From assembly GCA_963682175.1 (NCBI GenBank), contig OY821782.1:31083741-31147740 (forward strand): DNA of 64,000 nt, written 5' to 3'. Every line of letters starts with the position of its first letter. Position 1 is the stretch's first letter. This DNA is from Triglochin maritima (taxonomy: Eukaryota; Streptophyta; Magnoliopsida; Alismatales; Juncaginaceae). Shown piece after piece: positions 34,220-44,830 of the stretch. Made by a program: the position numbers and the translations under genes. Under the pieces are notes generated by a model. It worked only from the letters and a program-made list of their open reading frames with translations, had not been told where the DNA came from and did no database searches.

Positions 34220-35060
34220 TTACGTTCTAACCATAAACACCAAAAGAAAGCATTAACTAAATAATTCCAGCTTTCTTTGTTGAAATTGAGTTGATTTCAA
34301 ACCAGATGCCGGAAGTGCATATTATTAAAGGGAATTAAATTCAGATCAAGTTGAGCGCTTATGTCCCAGAAACGTGATGCAAAATCGCAGGAGAAGAAAA
34401 GATGGTCCGCGGTTTCCTGAGTGTACCCGCACAATGGGCAGGTGTGGTTAACCGGGATACCTTTTCTGATTAGCATGTCTCTTGTCAGTAGTTTGTTCTC
34501 ACCGAGCAACAAACAAAAGGTTTTTATCTTAGGTGGGCAACAAGATTTCCAAATTTCGGTAACCAACGTGTATCTAGTTCCACCGTCAATTAAGATCTTA
34601 TATAAGCCTTTTGTGGTTATTTTGCCATTTTTCATTAGTTTCCAAGTTCTTGAGTCAACCGTATGGGAAGGGGAGAAAGCGAGAAGCACCGAGTAAAGTC
34701 TCCACCATTGTTCTTCCTCTAATGGACCCTTGAATCACTTCCGGATCTAAAAAGGGGTTAGAGGTGTCGGGCCCCAAAAATTGGCCACTAAAGCCCAAGG
34801 GTGTTTGCATTTTGCGAAGATATCACGCCATTCTAGACTTAGTATTCTGTTATTGCTCCACCCGTCAAACCAAAAGAGCGTATGTTTTCCATCTCCCATC
34901 GATATAGTACTAAAATTGCATAACATCGGAAGATATTTACTAAGTTCTCTTAGGAAAGGTGAAAGCTTGTTTGCCATTTTTGGTAGCAGGCCGATCTTGG
35001 TGACTGTATTGTGGTGTTTGTACCTATTATGCATTGCGTACTTCCATATAGATAGTTGCG

Positions 35061-36727
35061 TAATTTCATACATGACGGTATAATTTATATATGAAGTGTG
35101 TGTAGTACCAAACATCAAGACATCTAGAGGTACTTTCACATACTTGTGAATGTAATTCAACACTAGCAGAGGGGTATAATTAGAAAGCCAAGGTATTTTC
35201 TACATGGAGTACAAATTTTTCATTTGGTTAAATGAGTGCAACAAGACTAACAAATGCTAGGAAGAAATCCATTGCAAGGGGTAGATAGCTTGATGCAACC
35301 CACATCCCAATACGTTGGGGCGTTTAGTTTATGCACGTTATTCCAACTGCCAAATCTTCATTCAACAATAATACCACGTATACTTACTACTCACACAATG
35401 GTGGATCAAACCAATTAATAAAATGACACTCATATTGTCTTCCACATAAAAAAAATTCTCTTGGAATTTTCACTTGTCATACATTCTCGTAAAACACACG
35501 TGTTGCCACAAAGCCCATGAAGCATTCCTACTACTCATACTTAATAAAAATGATTTTTGCTTGGACATCATTGCAAAACAATTTATTCAACTTTATGTCA
35601 TTACTTTATACAACTAATTGGTGTAACGCCATTGCAAATGTGGGTCCCACGCCAACACACCAAAATTGTTTACTTTTCCGATTTGGGTAAATTGCAATAC
35701 TTCCTCTCAACTATTAATATTTTGGAAACAATACGAAAACTACCACAAAATTACAACGAAGGAATCCCTAGCATCTTTTGGCACAATTTTTTTGTTTGCT
35801 CATGATACTTTTCAGACCAACGATTCTACGTTGCAATATACTGCAACTTACTTGCTCTGCATATACACTGTGCATTCAAGAAAACTACACCTGAGTTGCA
35901 ATATCAAAATTTACATCGTATCATGCGTAGGAAGCCTGAAAAATTCTGATATATTGGAATCAATTGTTAAAAGTGGACAAGTGGGATAGTTAACAGGAGT
36001 TACAACATTTCAGTGAAATAAATGTCATGTGTCACGACCAAACCTAACCAACTGCTTTAACAAAAAAAATAGCAATCCTAAGATGTAAATAATGCCTCCA
36101 TTGCTTCATGCCTGCTATAACTCGATTCTATCATCATTTCCTAGTTATTTTGCATCTCCAACATGAAACGACCAACCGAATCGGGTTTCTTCCGCATTCC
36201 CGCCATCAGCAACTTGATCTCCAACACCAACAGTAAATTGCCCAACATCATGAAATTACCTCTATGATTAGAAAACCATCTCCATGAAATTCCCGTACAA
36301 CTGTATAGGGGCATAACCTCTTATATGAACATGATTACCTTCACATATATATTGAATTACCTTTCCACGTTACTGTAGTTAATACAAGGAAATCCTGGAT
36401 AGCTATGTTGTTGTATCACTAATGCATTGGGATTTACATCATAGATGAGTTTAATTACGATATTTGGAAGTTAAAATGGTATTCTTTCTAGACTCTTGGG
36501 TTATCCTTTGTGTTTTATAGGATTACACTCACATTTACATGCATTATTCCTACATGTGTTGGTGTTTGGGATTTAATCATATATTTCTATCCATTTAACA
36601 TGGATAGGCAAATGAACCTCGAGGCATTAAGGAGTGAATGAGAAATAAGACAGTAGCTATGTAATTAGCCTTGCTTGTACATGACCCCCTATCTTACGTT
36701 TTATAAACACCTCTCTTATAATAGTTA
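35061..36727. other. AT-rich spacer
   Basis: No gene, tRNA or mobile element recognised. The frames at 35557-35805 and 35666-35989 overlap, have no family resemblance and are AT-driven. Confidence 0.4.
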
Positions 36728-36732
36728 TATTG
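36728..36732. repeat. Target site duplication TATTG, left copy
   Basis: Exact match to 44826-44830 across the copia element. Confidence 0.9.
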
Positions 36733-37114
36733 TATTGGATTAATCTAGGATTAATAAGATATTTGCTCAAAGCACTGACACATGGTGCGTCCCTATTGGA
36801 CTACACATTTAAGAGTTTAGGGTGGAGTCATCTATATAAGGAGGGGAGCCTCCCATTGGATGGAACAACAAGTGTGCAAACCCTAGCCTCCACCCACCCT
36901 AGCCGCCACCTTCTCTCTCTCCATTTCGTCCCTCCACCTCCACCAAGCTCATTCCGTGGACTTTTGGGTTGTGGACTCGCGCTCCTTCTCCAAGAGAGTA
37001 GGAGACCGACCGGTGAAAATGATTCCGTAAGGTGAGCTCCGATCTTCCTTCCGCTGCCACAAGTTCTCTCCAAGAAAAGTACTCCTGAACCTGTAGAATC
37101 GTTGTTTGCTAACA
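36733..37114 (+). repeat. 5' LTR (382 bp) of the copia element
   Basis: Matches 44443-44825 end to end with about 13 substitutions and one 1-base indel counted by eye. A TATATAAG box is at 36833-36840. Confidence 0.93.
36833..36840 (+). promoter_or_regulatory. TATA box of the copia 5' LTR
   Basis: TATATAAG is conserved in both LTRs (also 44543-44550), about 100 bases into each LTR, a usual position for the pol II promoter of such elements. The start site itself is not determined. Confidence 0.65.
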
Positions 37115-37115
37115 T

Positions 37116-37128
37116 TGGTACCACAGCC
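37116..37128 (+). promoter_or_regulatory. Putative primer binding site
   Basis: TGGTACCACAGCC begins one base after the 5' LTR. It resembles the initiator-Met priming sequence TGGTATCAGAGCC with a few mismatches. The position is right but the tRNA assignment is tentative. Confidence 0.5.
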
Positions 37129-39172
37129 ATCTCAGTTACCTTGGAATCCTCACCATTTTTGACGAATTTTTGTTTCATGATAATCTGATTTGAGATAAAC
37201 ATTCGGTGGTTATGTTTTTTGGAGAAAGAAAGATAACAGAAAAATCAGCATTGCTTATTTACATGATGCGCATGTTATATATGTTGACTGTTGATGCTTT
37301 TTTATTTCAAATTCATTTTTTGATATTCTGGAAATGAAAACTCAGAGGGTTTTTTATCTTTAAATGAAATAATATGATCGTTCATTTAGAGATATAAGTG
37401 GTGCATGTTTGCTGAGTTTTTTCTAACATGCGATTAGGGTTTAGACTAAACTCTACTTGTTGCGCATGTTTTGGTTCATTAGAGCATGCATCTAGGGTTA
37501 GATTTTGCTCCTCCATTCTTGCGCATGTATGCATGGTTTAAGATGGATTTTTCTTGATTTTATTTCGAGCCAATATGATATGTTGCTCTCCTATCATTGC
37601 ACATACATAGATGTGACCAGAATTCTGTTTTTTCTGTGTTGTTACCTCTATTCTTTCTGCATGTATTAGATAAAAGCAGAAGTTATTTTCCTTGTTGATT
37701 CTTCTAAATCATGCACATGTATACATGAAATCAGATGTCTATTTTTCCTGATTTTTCCGAATTAGGGTTAGATATTATTTATTCTAATCTTTGAGCATGT
37801 ATACATGAAATCTGTGTCAACCCTATCATGATGATCTTCTGTTTTTGCGCATGTTTTATATGATAATCAGTAGTTTAATTCTCTGATATTTTTTCATGCT
37901 TGAATTAGATGATAATGTTTGTATGTCATTTGTATATCATCATGCATGTCGGATTGCATGGATGGATCAAATGTTGTTATCTCTGATTCGTGTACATGCA
38001 TGACTAGATCTCATGTTTGCTGGAATTTCGTGTATATGCTTGTTTATTTAGCATTTTTCAATACGAGCATGCATCTAGAGTAGATGTTTATTGCCATATG
38101 CATATGCATGATAATTTTGTTGCCTTAAAAGTATTTTTTGAATGCTTTCCTTTGATGCACATATATGTGTTGATCTCATTTAAGGAATTTCGGATTTTTG
38201 GGAATGATAGCATGCATTTCATTTGAAATATTTCCTTTATGATTAAATCCACATACATGTGTTGATCTCATTGAGGATTTTCCGGATTTTTCTTTCCTAA
38301 TGTGAGTAGGATAATTTTTTCGCTCTCATGATTATGTTGATTGGGGAAAGAAAGGATTTTTTTTGTTTTGAGATATTATCATGGAGATTGATTGGTATTT
38401 CCATATACGTTTTTCTTATGCTCCATATATGCGTTGTTTCCTTATATATTACTTCCTTCTTATTTGGAAGTGGTGTACACTTTATTCATGCGTGTGATTG
38501 TGTTAACGTATGGAAAGATTGCGCTTGTATGGTATGAATGGTGTGAATGGATGCTGATTTATTTTTGGTGCCTTATTGAGAGTTGAGCGTAATTTCATTC
38601 ATTCATTTCCATTTGCAATAGATATCGCAATGGGCTGTAATAATTATGGACTGTGGACTGTTTATTGCCCTAGGGAGACGAGGGGCTCCTTTATTTTTAT
38701 TATTGCGATATTATTGGTATAAGGCTTATGCAGGTTCCCATCTACAGTGCTAAATCCATATGGGGGATACTTAGCTCGATATGGAAGTAATGTAGCAATT
38801 AATTTCTGTGTGATCTTGATTGGAATGTTCTGAAAGGAACGTTTTTTTGGAACTTGCATGCCTAGAGGGAGTTGCAAGGTAGAAGTGTTTTGTGTAAACC
38901 ACCTTGCAACCGGCGGATAATTATCTATTTACTGCTGATTTGCCATGATTTATACGTTTTTAGGGTTATTAAATCATGATGGAGCGCAATATATGAATTG
39001 GTAAAATAGCTTTATTAACTATTGCATGAGGATTTGATCGAACGCTTTATGTTTTCCTTTGGTCTGAATGCTATAGTTATTAAGTTAGTTTATTTTTTTT
39101 ATGACTATTGCGGCTCGTTGTATTTTATGCTAGAACTCATGTATCGCTATGTGGTTTTTGTCCTAGATTTTT
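37129..39172 (+). other. Long untranslated leader of the copia element
   Basis: About 2 kb of T-rich sequence between the primer binding site and gag. It has no long frame and many short upstream ATGs. GCATG and TGCATG motifs recur throughout, often as CATGCATG or TGCGCATG. Frames at 38017-38226 and 38328-38586 show no family signature. Confidence 0.6.
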
Positions 39173-40132
39173 ATGACTGCTTCCAAAAGCATTGTCGCTA
39201 ATCTGACTCGAGGAGATAAACTCAATGAAAGAAATTATGATTCGTGGCATCGTAAAATTGAGTATCTCTTAGAGGATCAGGACATGTTAGAAAATATAAC
39301 CCAAACTATGTCTCCCCCCGAGGAGGGGAACACTACGCAGCATCGCAGAAATATGGATGTCTATAATGCATGGAAAAAGAAAGACTGTATTGCTCGCATT
39401 ACAATTCAGAGTTCGATGCGAGATGATCTGTTACTGCGGTTCGAAAAATTGCGAACTGCAAAGGCCTTGTGGGAAGCTGTGAAGTTTCAGTACGGAGTGA
39501 CCTCCGTCACAAGGGCCCCCCAGCTTGGGCTCATGTTTGATGGGTATAAAATGCGCCAAGGTCACTCAATGAGGCAGCATATTACCGCAATGTCAAACAT
39601 GATAAGCGAGCTGAGCGCTGCCGGTCGTGCTACGACCGATGAGAAGCAAGTGTCTGCTCTCATCAGATCATTGCCTTCGAAGAGTTGGGAGCATATGAAG
39701 GTCCATCTGACTCATGCTGATGACATCAAGACATTTGACCAGGCCGCAAAACACCTAGAGCTGGAGGAGGAGCGCGTGCTTGCGGAAGCCCTTCTAACTG
39801 AAGTGTTTGCTACTGAAGCTGGCGCTCCTCGAAGGAGTGCAGGTTTTAAGCACAAAAGAGATAGAGCTCAGGATTTTAAAGGCAAGAAGGGTGCAAATAA
39901 AAACAAAACAGAAAACAAAGCTGGAAAGAAACGACCTCGAGGATCCAGAGGTGGGAAAGATAAGTCTAATGTGACTTGTTTTAACTGCCAAAAGACTGGA
40001 CATTTTGCTTGTGAGTGCACTGAGCAAAAGGTAATTACTGTGTGTAATCCCTTGAATTGTAACGTGACTAGTTCTGTGATGCTCACTGATCACTCTCCTG
40101 TGTGGTGGATTCAGGTGCCACGGACCACGTAA
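39173..40132 (+). CDS. Copia gag protein (319 aa, open)
   Basis: Encodes the capsid/nucleocapsid precursor of the copia element, which packages element RNA in cytoplasmic particles. The ATG at 39173 starts MTASKSIVANLTRGDKLNER. Residues 10-190 fit the copia Gag (UBN2-type) fold, with LNERNYDSWHRKIEYLL, then LWEAVKFQYG, and SALIRSLPSKSWEHMKVHL later. A Lys/Arg-rich stretch is followed by a CCHC zinc knuckle CFNCQKTGHFACEC near residue 270. The frame is uninterrupted. It passes beyond the knuckle and stops at 40132, while the protease motif DSGATDHV is read in the next frame. Fusion to pol would therefore need a frameshift, or an indel has occurred. It could still be translated from the LTR promoter. 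Confidence 0.88.
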   Translation: MTASKSIVANLTRGDKLNERNYDSWHRKIEYLLEDQDMLENITQTMSPPEEGNTTQHRRNMDVYNAWKKKDCIARITIQSSMRDDLLLRFEKLRTAKALWEAVKFQYGVTSVTRAPQLGLMFDGYKMRQGHSMRQHITAMSNMISELSAAGRATTDEKQVSALIRSLPSKSWEHMKVHLTHADDIKTFDQAAKHLELEEERVLAEALLTEVFATEAGAPRRSAGFKHKRDRAQDFKGKKGANKNKTENKAGKKRPRGSRGGKDKSNVTCFNCQKTGHFACECTEQKVITVCNPLNCNVTSSVMLTDHSPVWWIQVPRTT

Positions 40133-43100
40133 CAAAGGATCATTCTGCCTTCGTGGAATATCGTTGTGTTCCAAGTGGAATGCGAATAAACATGGAGAAC
40201 AACACTAGCATTGAAGTTCTTGGAGTTGGCACATGCAAAGTGGCTTTGCGAAGTGACCGGATCCTATTACTTCACGACGTGCTGTATGCACCAGCTACAC
40301 GGCGAAATATTATTTCTGTTGTTGTTTTGATGAGACATGGTTTTAAAGTTGTTTTTGAGAACAATGATATGGGTTTATACCTTGCTAACATTTATTATGG
40401 ACGTGCCTTTCTTTCAGATAGTTTTATTGTGTTGGACGCAATTTATGATTTCAATCATAACACTAGTGCCTTTATGAGTCAAAGTTCCATGAATAATGAT
40501 TCAGTTATGTGGCATGCTAGACTAGGTCACATTGGTGTTGACTGGATGAACATGTTGGCAAAGGAGGGGGTATTAGGAGAATGCTCCAAATTTGAATTGC
40601 CGACCTGTGAATCTTGTCTAGCTGGAAAGGCAACTAGAAAAACGTTCGGAAAATCCATTAGGGCTACTTCTCCTTTATAACTAATTCACTCGGATATTTG
40701 TGGACCTTTGAATGTGCGTACTAGACATGGACAAAGTTACTTCATCACATTTATTGATGACTACACTAGATATGGTCGTATTTATCTTATTTCTCACAAG
40801 TCAGAAGCTCTAGAATGCTTTAAGAAATTCATGAGCTTGGGAGAGAATAAATTTGATAATAAGATAAAAACTCTCAGAACGGACAGAGGTGAGGAGTATA
40901 TCTCCATAATGTTCAAGGAGTTATGTGATGAAAAGAGGATATCTAGACAACTCACTATGCCTTATACTCCTCAGCAAAATGATGGCGCATGCGAGCTTGC
41001 AAATTTCGTTTTGGGGAGATGCTCTAATGATTGTTGCCTATATCCTCAGTAGAGTTCCAACAAAATCGGTTCCCTCAACTCCATATAAGTTATGGACAGG
41101 ACAGAAGCCTGATTTTAGTCTGCTGCATCCTTGGGGATGCGCGACATACATTCATTCTACTAGTCACCGATATGGAAAACTAGGACCTAGAGGGAAAAAA
41201 ATGTATCTCTGTAAAATACAGTAATATCTCCAAAGGTTATGTTTTTATCGGATTAGACGAGAATGAAAGGACGGAACTGGAGTCTAGGGATGCCACATTC
41301 TTGGAAAATATTTTTCCAACTCTTGCTGGAGCTATCAAAGAGTCAGTGGGCTTCTTTGAACAACAAGATAAGGGCATTGCCACTCCACGGGATCAGGATC
41401 TGGAAGTTGAACATGAGGTTCCACCAGTCAATCCTAGTGGGAGCAGCAATGCTGAGGATCTGATAGCTCTCACGGAGGATGAGCCATCAGATACCCATCT
41501 GCGTCGAAGTAAACGCAGGCTCATTCCTCGTAGGCGGTTTCGCTTAGAGGAAGAGGCCCTCATGATAGCTCAAGAAGAAATTGATTATGAATCATCTGGG
41601 ATGACAGTAATCGATGAGCAAGAACCGGAGACCTTGAAAGAGGCTTTGGAAGGTCCAAATGCGAAAGAGTGGTTAGAAGCTATAAAGGAAGAGTTGGAGT
41701 CGATGAAAGATAATCGAGTGTGGGACTTGGTCGACTTACCGCCGAACCGAAAGGCCATTGGGGCCAAGTGGATCCTCAAGATTAAGAGGAAGGCGGATGG
41801 ATCTATTGATAGATTCAAGGCTAGACTGGTAGCTAAAGGCTACAACCAAAGAGAAGGCGTGGATTTTGAGGAAACAATTTCACTCGTGGTTAGGTTTGCC
41901 TCCATCCGCCTTCTACTAGCTATTGTAGCTCAGATGGACTTATAGCTTTACCAAATAGATGTAAAGACTGCTTTTCTCAATGAAGAACTTGAGGAGGAGA
42001 TCTATATGGATCAACCTCAAGGTTTTGAAGTCAAAGGACAAGAGCGCAAAGTGTGCAAGCTCAATAAGTCCTTGTATGGCTTAAAGCAAGCGTCTAGACA
42101 GTGGAACATTCGCTTCCATCAAGCTATATTAGAGAATGTGTTCTCTATGCTTGAGGAAGATCACTGTGTGTACGTTAAGAGATCCAATGGTAAATTTGTC
42201 ATTCTGACCTTGTATGTTGATGACATACTCATGGCTGACAATAGCAAAGAGTTGCTGAAATCCACTAAAGAGTGGTTGTCCTCCGCATTTGATATGAAGG
42301 ACATGGGTGAAGCTAGCTACGTCCTTGGTGTCAAGATAGTTAGAAATAGGTCCAAGAGACTTCTGGGATTGTCTCAAGAGACTTATATTAACAACATCTT
42401 GAAGAAATACCATATGGACAAATGCAAACCAATCGACACTCCTGTTGAGAAGGGTTTGCACTTGAGCCTTGATAAGCATCCTGAGACTCCTGAAGAGAAG
42501 GTCAAAATGAGGAAGGTTCCATACTCCAATGCTGTGGGAAGCCTTATGTACGCTATGATGTGTACTAGGCCAGACATTTGTTATGTTGTGGGCATGGTGA
42601 GTCGATGCCAGTCTAGCCCAAGCATGGAGCACTGCAAGGCAGTCAAGAGAATCATGAGATACCTCAGAGGAACGAGTAACTACATGCTGTGTTACCAAGC
42701 ATCAGATCTCCGCCTGATTGGCTATAGTGATGTTGATTGGGCTGGAGACACTGATGAAAGGAAGTCTACCTCTGATTATGCTTTCTTGCTGGCTAATGGG
42801 GCCATCTCATGGTCCAGCAAGAAGCAAACCTGTATAGCCCTGTCGACTATGTAAGCAGAGTATGTTGCATGCTCTGCAGCAGTACAAGAGGCAGTTTGGT
42901 TGAGGAGGTTCTTACAACATAGTAGGCTAGTAGGGACATCGGATGAGCATGTTGTTGTCTATTGTGACAGCATGGATGCCCTTTGTTATGTGAAAGACCC
43001 TAAATATCATGGAAAGCCAAACATATACAAGTTAGGTATCATTTTGTGAAGGACATCATAGCGAGAAAGGAAGTTGTATTAAGACATGTGTCTACTAGTC

Positions 43101-43186
43101 TTATGGTAGCTGACCCTCTTACCAAGGCTATAGCTAAGGACTCGTTTGTGTCCCATGTGAAGTCCTTAGGCTTACGCGGACTTTGA
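40102..43186 (+). pseudogene. Copia pol: protease, integrase, reverse transcriptase, RNase H (broken)
   Basis: Protease VDSGATDHV is at 40105-40131. The integrase zinc region VMWHARLGHIGVDW...CESCLAGKA is at about 40505-40635, with a TAA stop at 40678. Integrase has IHSDICGP and LRTDRGEEY, but after PYTPQQN the next readable residues are [15 protein letters not shown] in another frame; a deletion near 40980 removed the segment that carries the catalytic Glu. Reverse transcriptase (41301-42854) has [20 protein letters not shown], a TAG at 41943, NKSLYGLKQASRQW and the catalytic LYVDDILM intact. RNase H follows, with GYSDVDWAGD and a TAA at 42852 in the EAEY motif. A last frame change at about 43020 leads to the normal end ADPLTKAIAKDSF...KSLGL and TGA at 43184-43186. 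The element cannot integrate on its own. Confidence 0.9.
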
Positions 43187-44201
43187 TGCATTGACATGTC
43201 TAACTTCCTTTTATGAGTGATTGTGTTTTCCTTTCGACTATATCTGTTTGGTTGATGTAGTTGTTCTAGCATAAAATATTATTCTGTCAATAGGCTGAAG
43301 AATGCTCACTCACACGAGCATTCGCCTATGGCGCTTTTGATAGCGAGCGGAGATGAGACTGATCATGAGGAGATCTTGTATGATAGGTCCAGAGTAGTTC
43401 ATGATAGGACAGTGGCCTTGATTAGGAATCAAGATGAGATCCTCTATGTTGGTGAGGATTGACATGAATGTTCCCACGATTCATGTGACCTATAGAAGCC
43501 AAGTGCGAGCATCACATGTGGCGCCAGGTGGCACCTGTATGGTGTTAAGGCGACAATGATGAAGCTTGGGTCAGGTGTAGAGGGGGTGCGACTGGACTAA
43601 GACTTATATGGTGTTGAGAGACAGACATACTGTTGTGTACGGTATGATCCACCATAACATGTTTGTCATACAACATGTGCTGAGCGACCATTTGGAAGTG
43701 AAAGGATGGATCCCTGCTCCTTCACTGTATGAGTCCAAGACTTGATTGTCATTAGTTGCCCTCAGTGACTTTCGACGACACCATGAAGCAAAGGGTTGAT
43801 GTGGCTACTTTGGGATGTTATCTATGACCATGAGAGATTCGGTCTAAAGAGGCATCTTCGGGAAAGGAGTCAACTCTGAGTGTAATGGTGGTCTGGGGCG
43901 AAGGGAAAGGTTTGACTCGACTGCACTAAAAGTATTTGTTGGGCCCAACTGTATTGGATATAGTAGCAAGTAACTTGAGGACAAGAAGATATTCTCTCCG
44001 AGGGATTGAGATACCGTTCATGTTAAGTGAGTTTCTGAGTAAACCTGGGGAACTGTGATGTGCATTTTGACTGCTTATTTGTTGTTTTATGAGGATGTTG
44101 TCATTCTGGCCTTCTAGTAAGGTTTCTAGTTTGAGACTCCTAAATTGCATATGCATCACCAGTCGCACGACCCATTTGTCCGTATGATCGGAAGAGTACA
44201 T
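43187..44201 (+). other. Long 3' untranslated region of the copia element
   Basis: About 1 kb between the end of pol and the hairpin series. No coding signal; the minus-strand frame at 43926-44249 and the plus frames beyond 44145 are short and without homology. Confidence 0.6.
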
Positions 44202-44396
44202 GTGTCGGGGACACAGATGGTCGTGTATCGAGGATACATGATCAGACACTTGCGTATTGTGGATGTGTACTTGGAGAGAGGAGTAGTTGTATGTATCAGG
44301 GATATATACATATGTGTCGGGGACACATAAAGAGGTGACATATTGTCATTGTGTGATTGTATGTATCAGGGATATATGCATATGTGTCGGGGACAC
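44202..44396 (+). repeat. Series of small hairpins and a 70-bp tandem duplication before the 3' LTR
   Basis: Perfect 4-5 bp stems with 3-base loops occur at 44202-44214 (GTGTC-GGG-GACAC), 44225-44237 (GTATC-GAG-GATAC), 44294-44304 (TATC-AGG-GATA), 44314-44326 (GTGTC-GGG-GACAC), 44364-44374 and 44384-44396. The last four belong to a 70-bp unit present twice (about 44290 and 44360). Confidence 0.85.
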
Positions 44397-44429
44397 AAAA
44401 GCAGATGACATGTTGTTATCGTGTTGTTG

Positions 44430-44442
44430 TGCAAGTGGGAGA
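44430..44442 (+). promoter_or_regulatory. Polypurine tract of the copia element
   Basis: GCAAGTGGGAGA lies directly upstream of the 3' LTR, matching the usual AAGTGGGAGA tract of plant copia elements. Confidence 0.8.
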
Positions 44443-44825
44443 TATTGGATTAATCTAGGATTAATAAGATATTTGCCCAAAGCACTGACACATGGCACGT
44501 CCCTATTGGACTACACATTTAAGGTTTTAGGGATGAGTCATCTATATAAGGAGGGGAGCCTCCCATTGGATGGAACAATAAGTGTGCAAACCCTAGCCTC
44601 CACCCACCCTGGCCGCCACCTTCTCTCTCTCCCATTTCGTCCCTCCACCTCCACCAAGCTCATTCCGTGGACTCTTGGGTTGTGGACTCGCGCTCCTTCT
44701 CCAAGAGAGTAGGAGACCGACCGGTGAAAATGATTCCGTAAGGTGACCTACGATCTTCCTTCCGCTGCCACAAGTTCTCTCCAAGAAAGGTACTCCTGAA
44801 CCTGTAGAATCGTTGTTTGCTAACA
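44443..44825 (+). repeat. 3' LTR (383 bp) of the copia element
   Basis: Same ends as the 5' LTR, followed by the TATTG duplication at 44826-44830. TATA box at 44543-44550. Confidence 0.93.
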
Positions 44826-44830
44826 TATTG

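Larger units (their letters stand above)
32211..35060 (-). mobile_element. 5'-truncated LINE related to 26259-31740, split by a solo LTR
   Basis: The T run at 32211-32219 marks the 3' end. The sense strand carries the end of ORF2: MANKLSPFLRELSKYLPMLC and LFWFDGW near 34840-34980, RTWKLMKNGKITTKGLYKIL and the zinc-binding CPLCGYTQETADHLFFSCDF at 34390-34660. After the solo LTR, the same C-terminal tail as in the first LINE follows (32393-32755). Similarity to the first LINE fades near 35060, as expected for 5' truncation. Stops and frame changes are present. Confidence 0.8.
36733..44825 (+). mobile_element. Ty1/copia retrotransposon, 8.1 kb, structurally complete
   Basis: Plus orientation with 382- and 383-bp LTRs, a gag frame, pol in the copia order (protease, integrase, reverse transcriptase, RNase H), a purine tract and perfect TATTG target duplications. 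The LTRs begin TATTGGATTAATC and end TTTGCTAACA. The usual TG start is TA in both, so the change predates insertion or the lineage differs. By eye the LTRs differ at about 13 positions plus one 1-base indel, suggesting a moderately recent insertion. The leader (about 2 kb) and the pol-to-LTR region (about 1.25 kb) are long. I do not assign a clade. Confidence 0.93.

Noticed and set aside
35557..35989. Two overlapping frames of 82 and 107 codons
   Set aside because: AT-driven, overlapping in different frames and without homology I can name.
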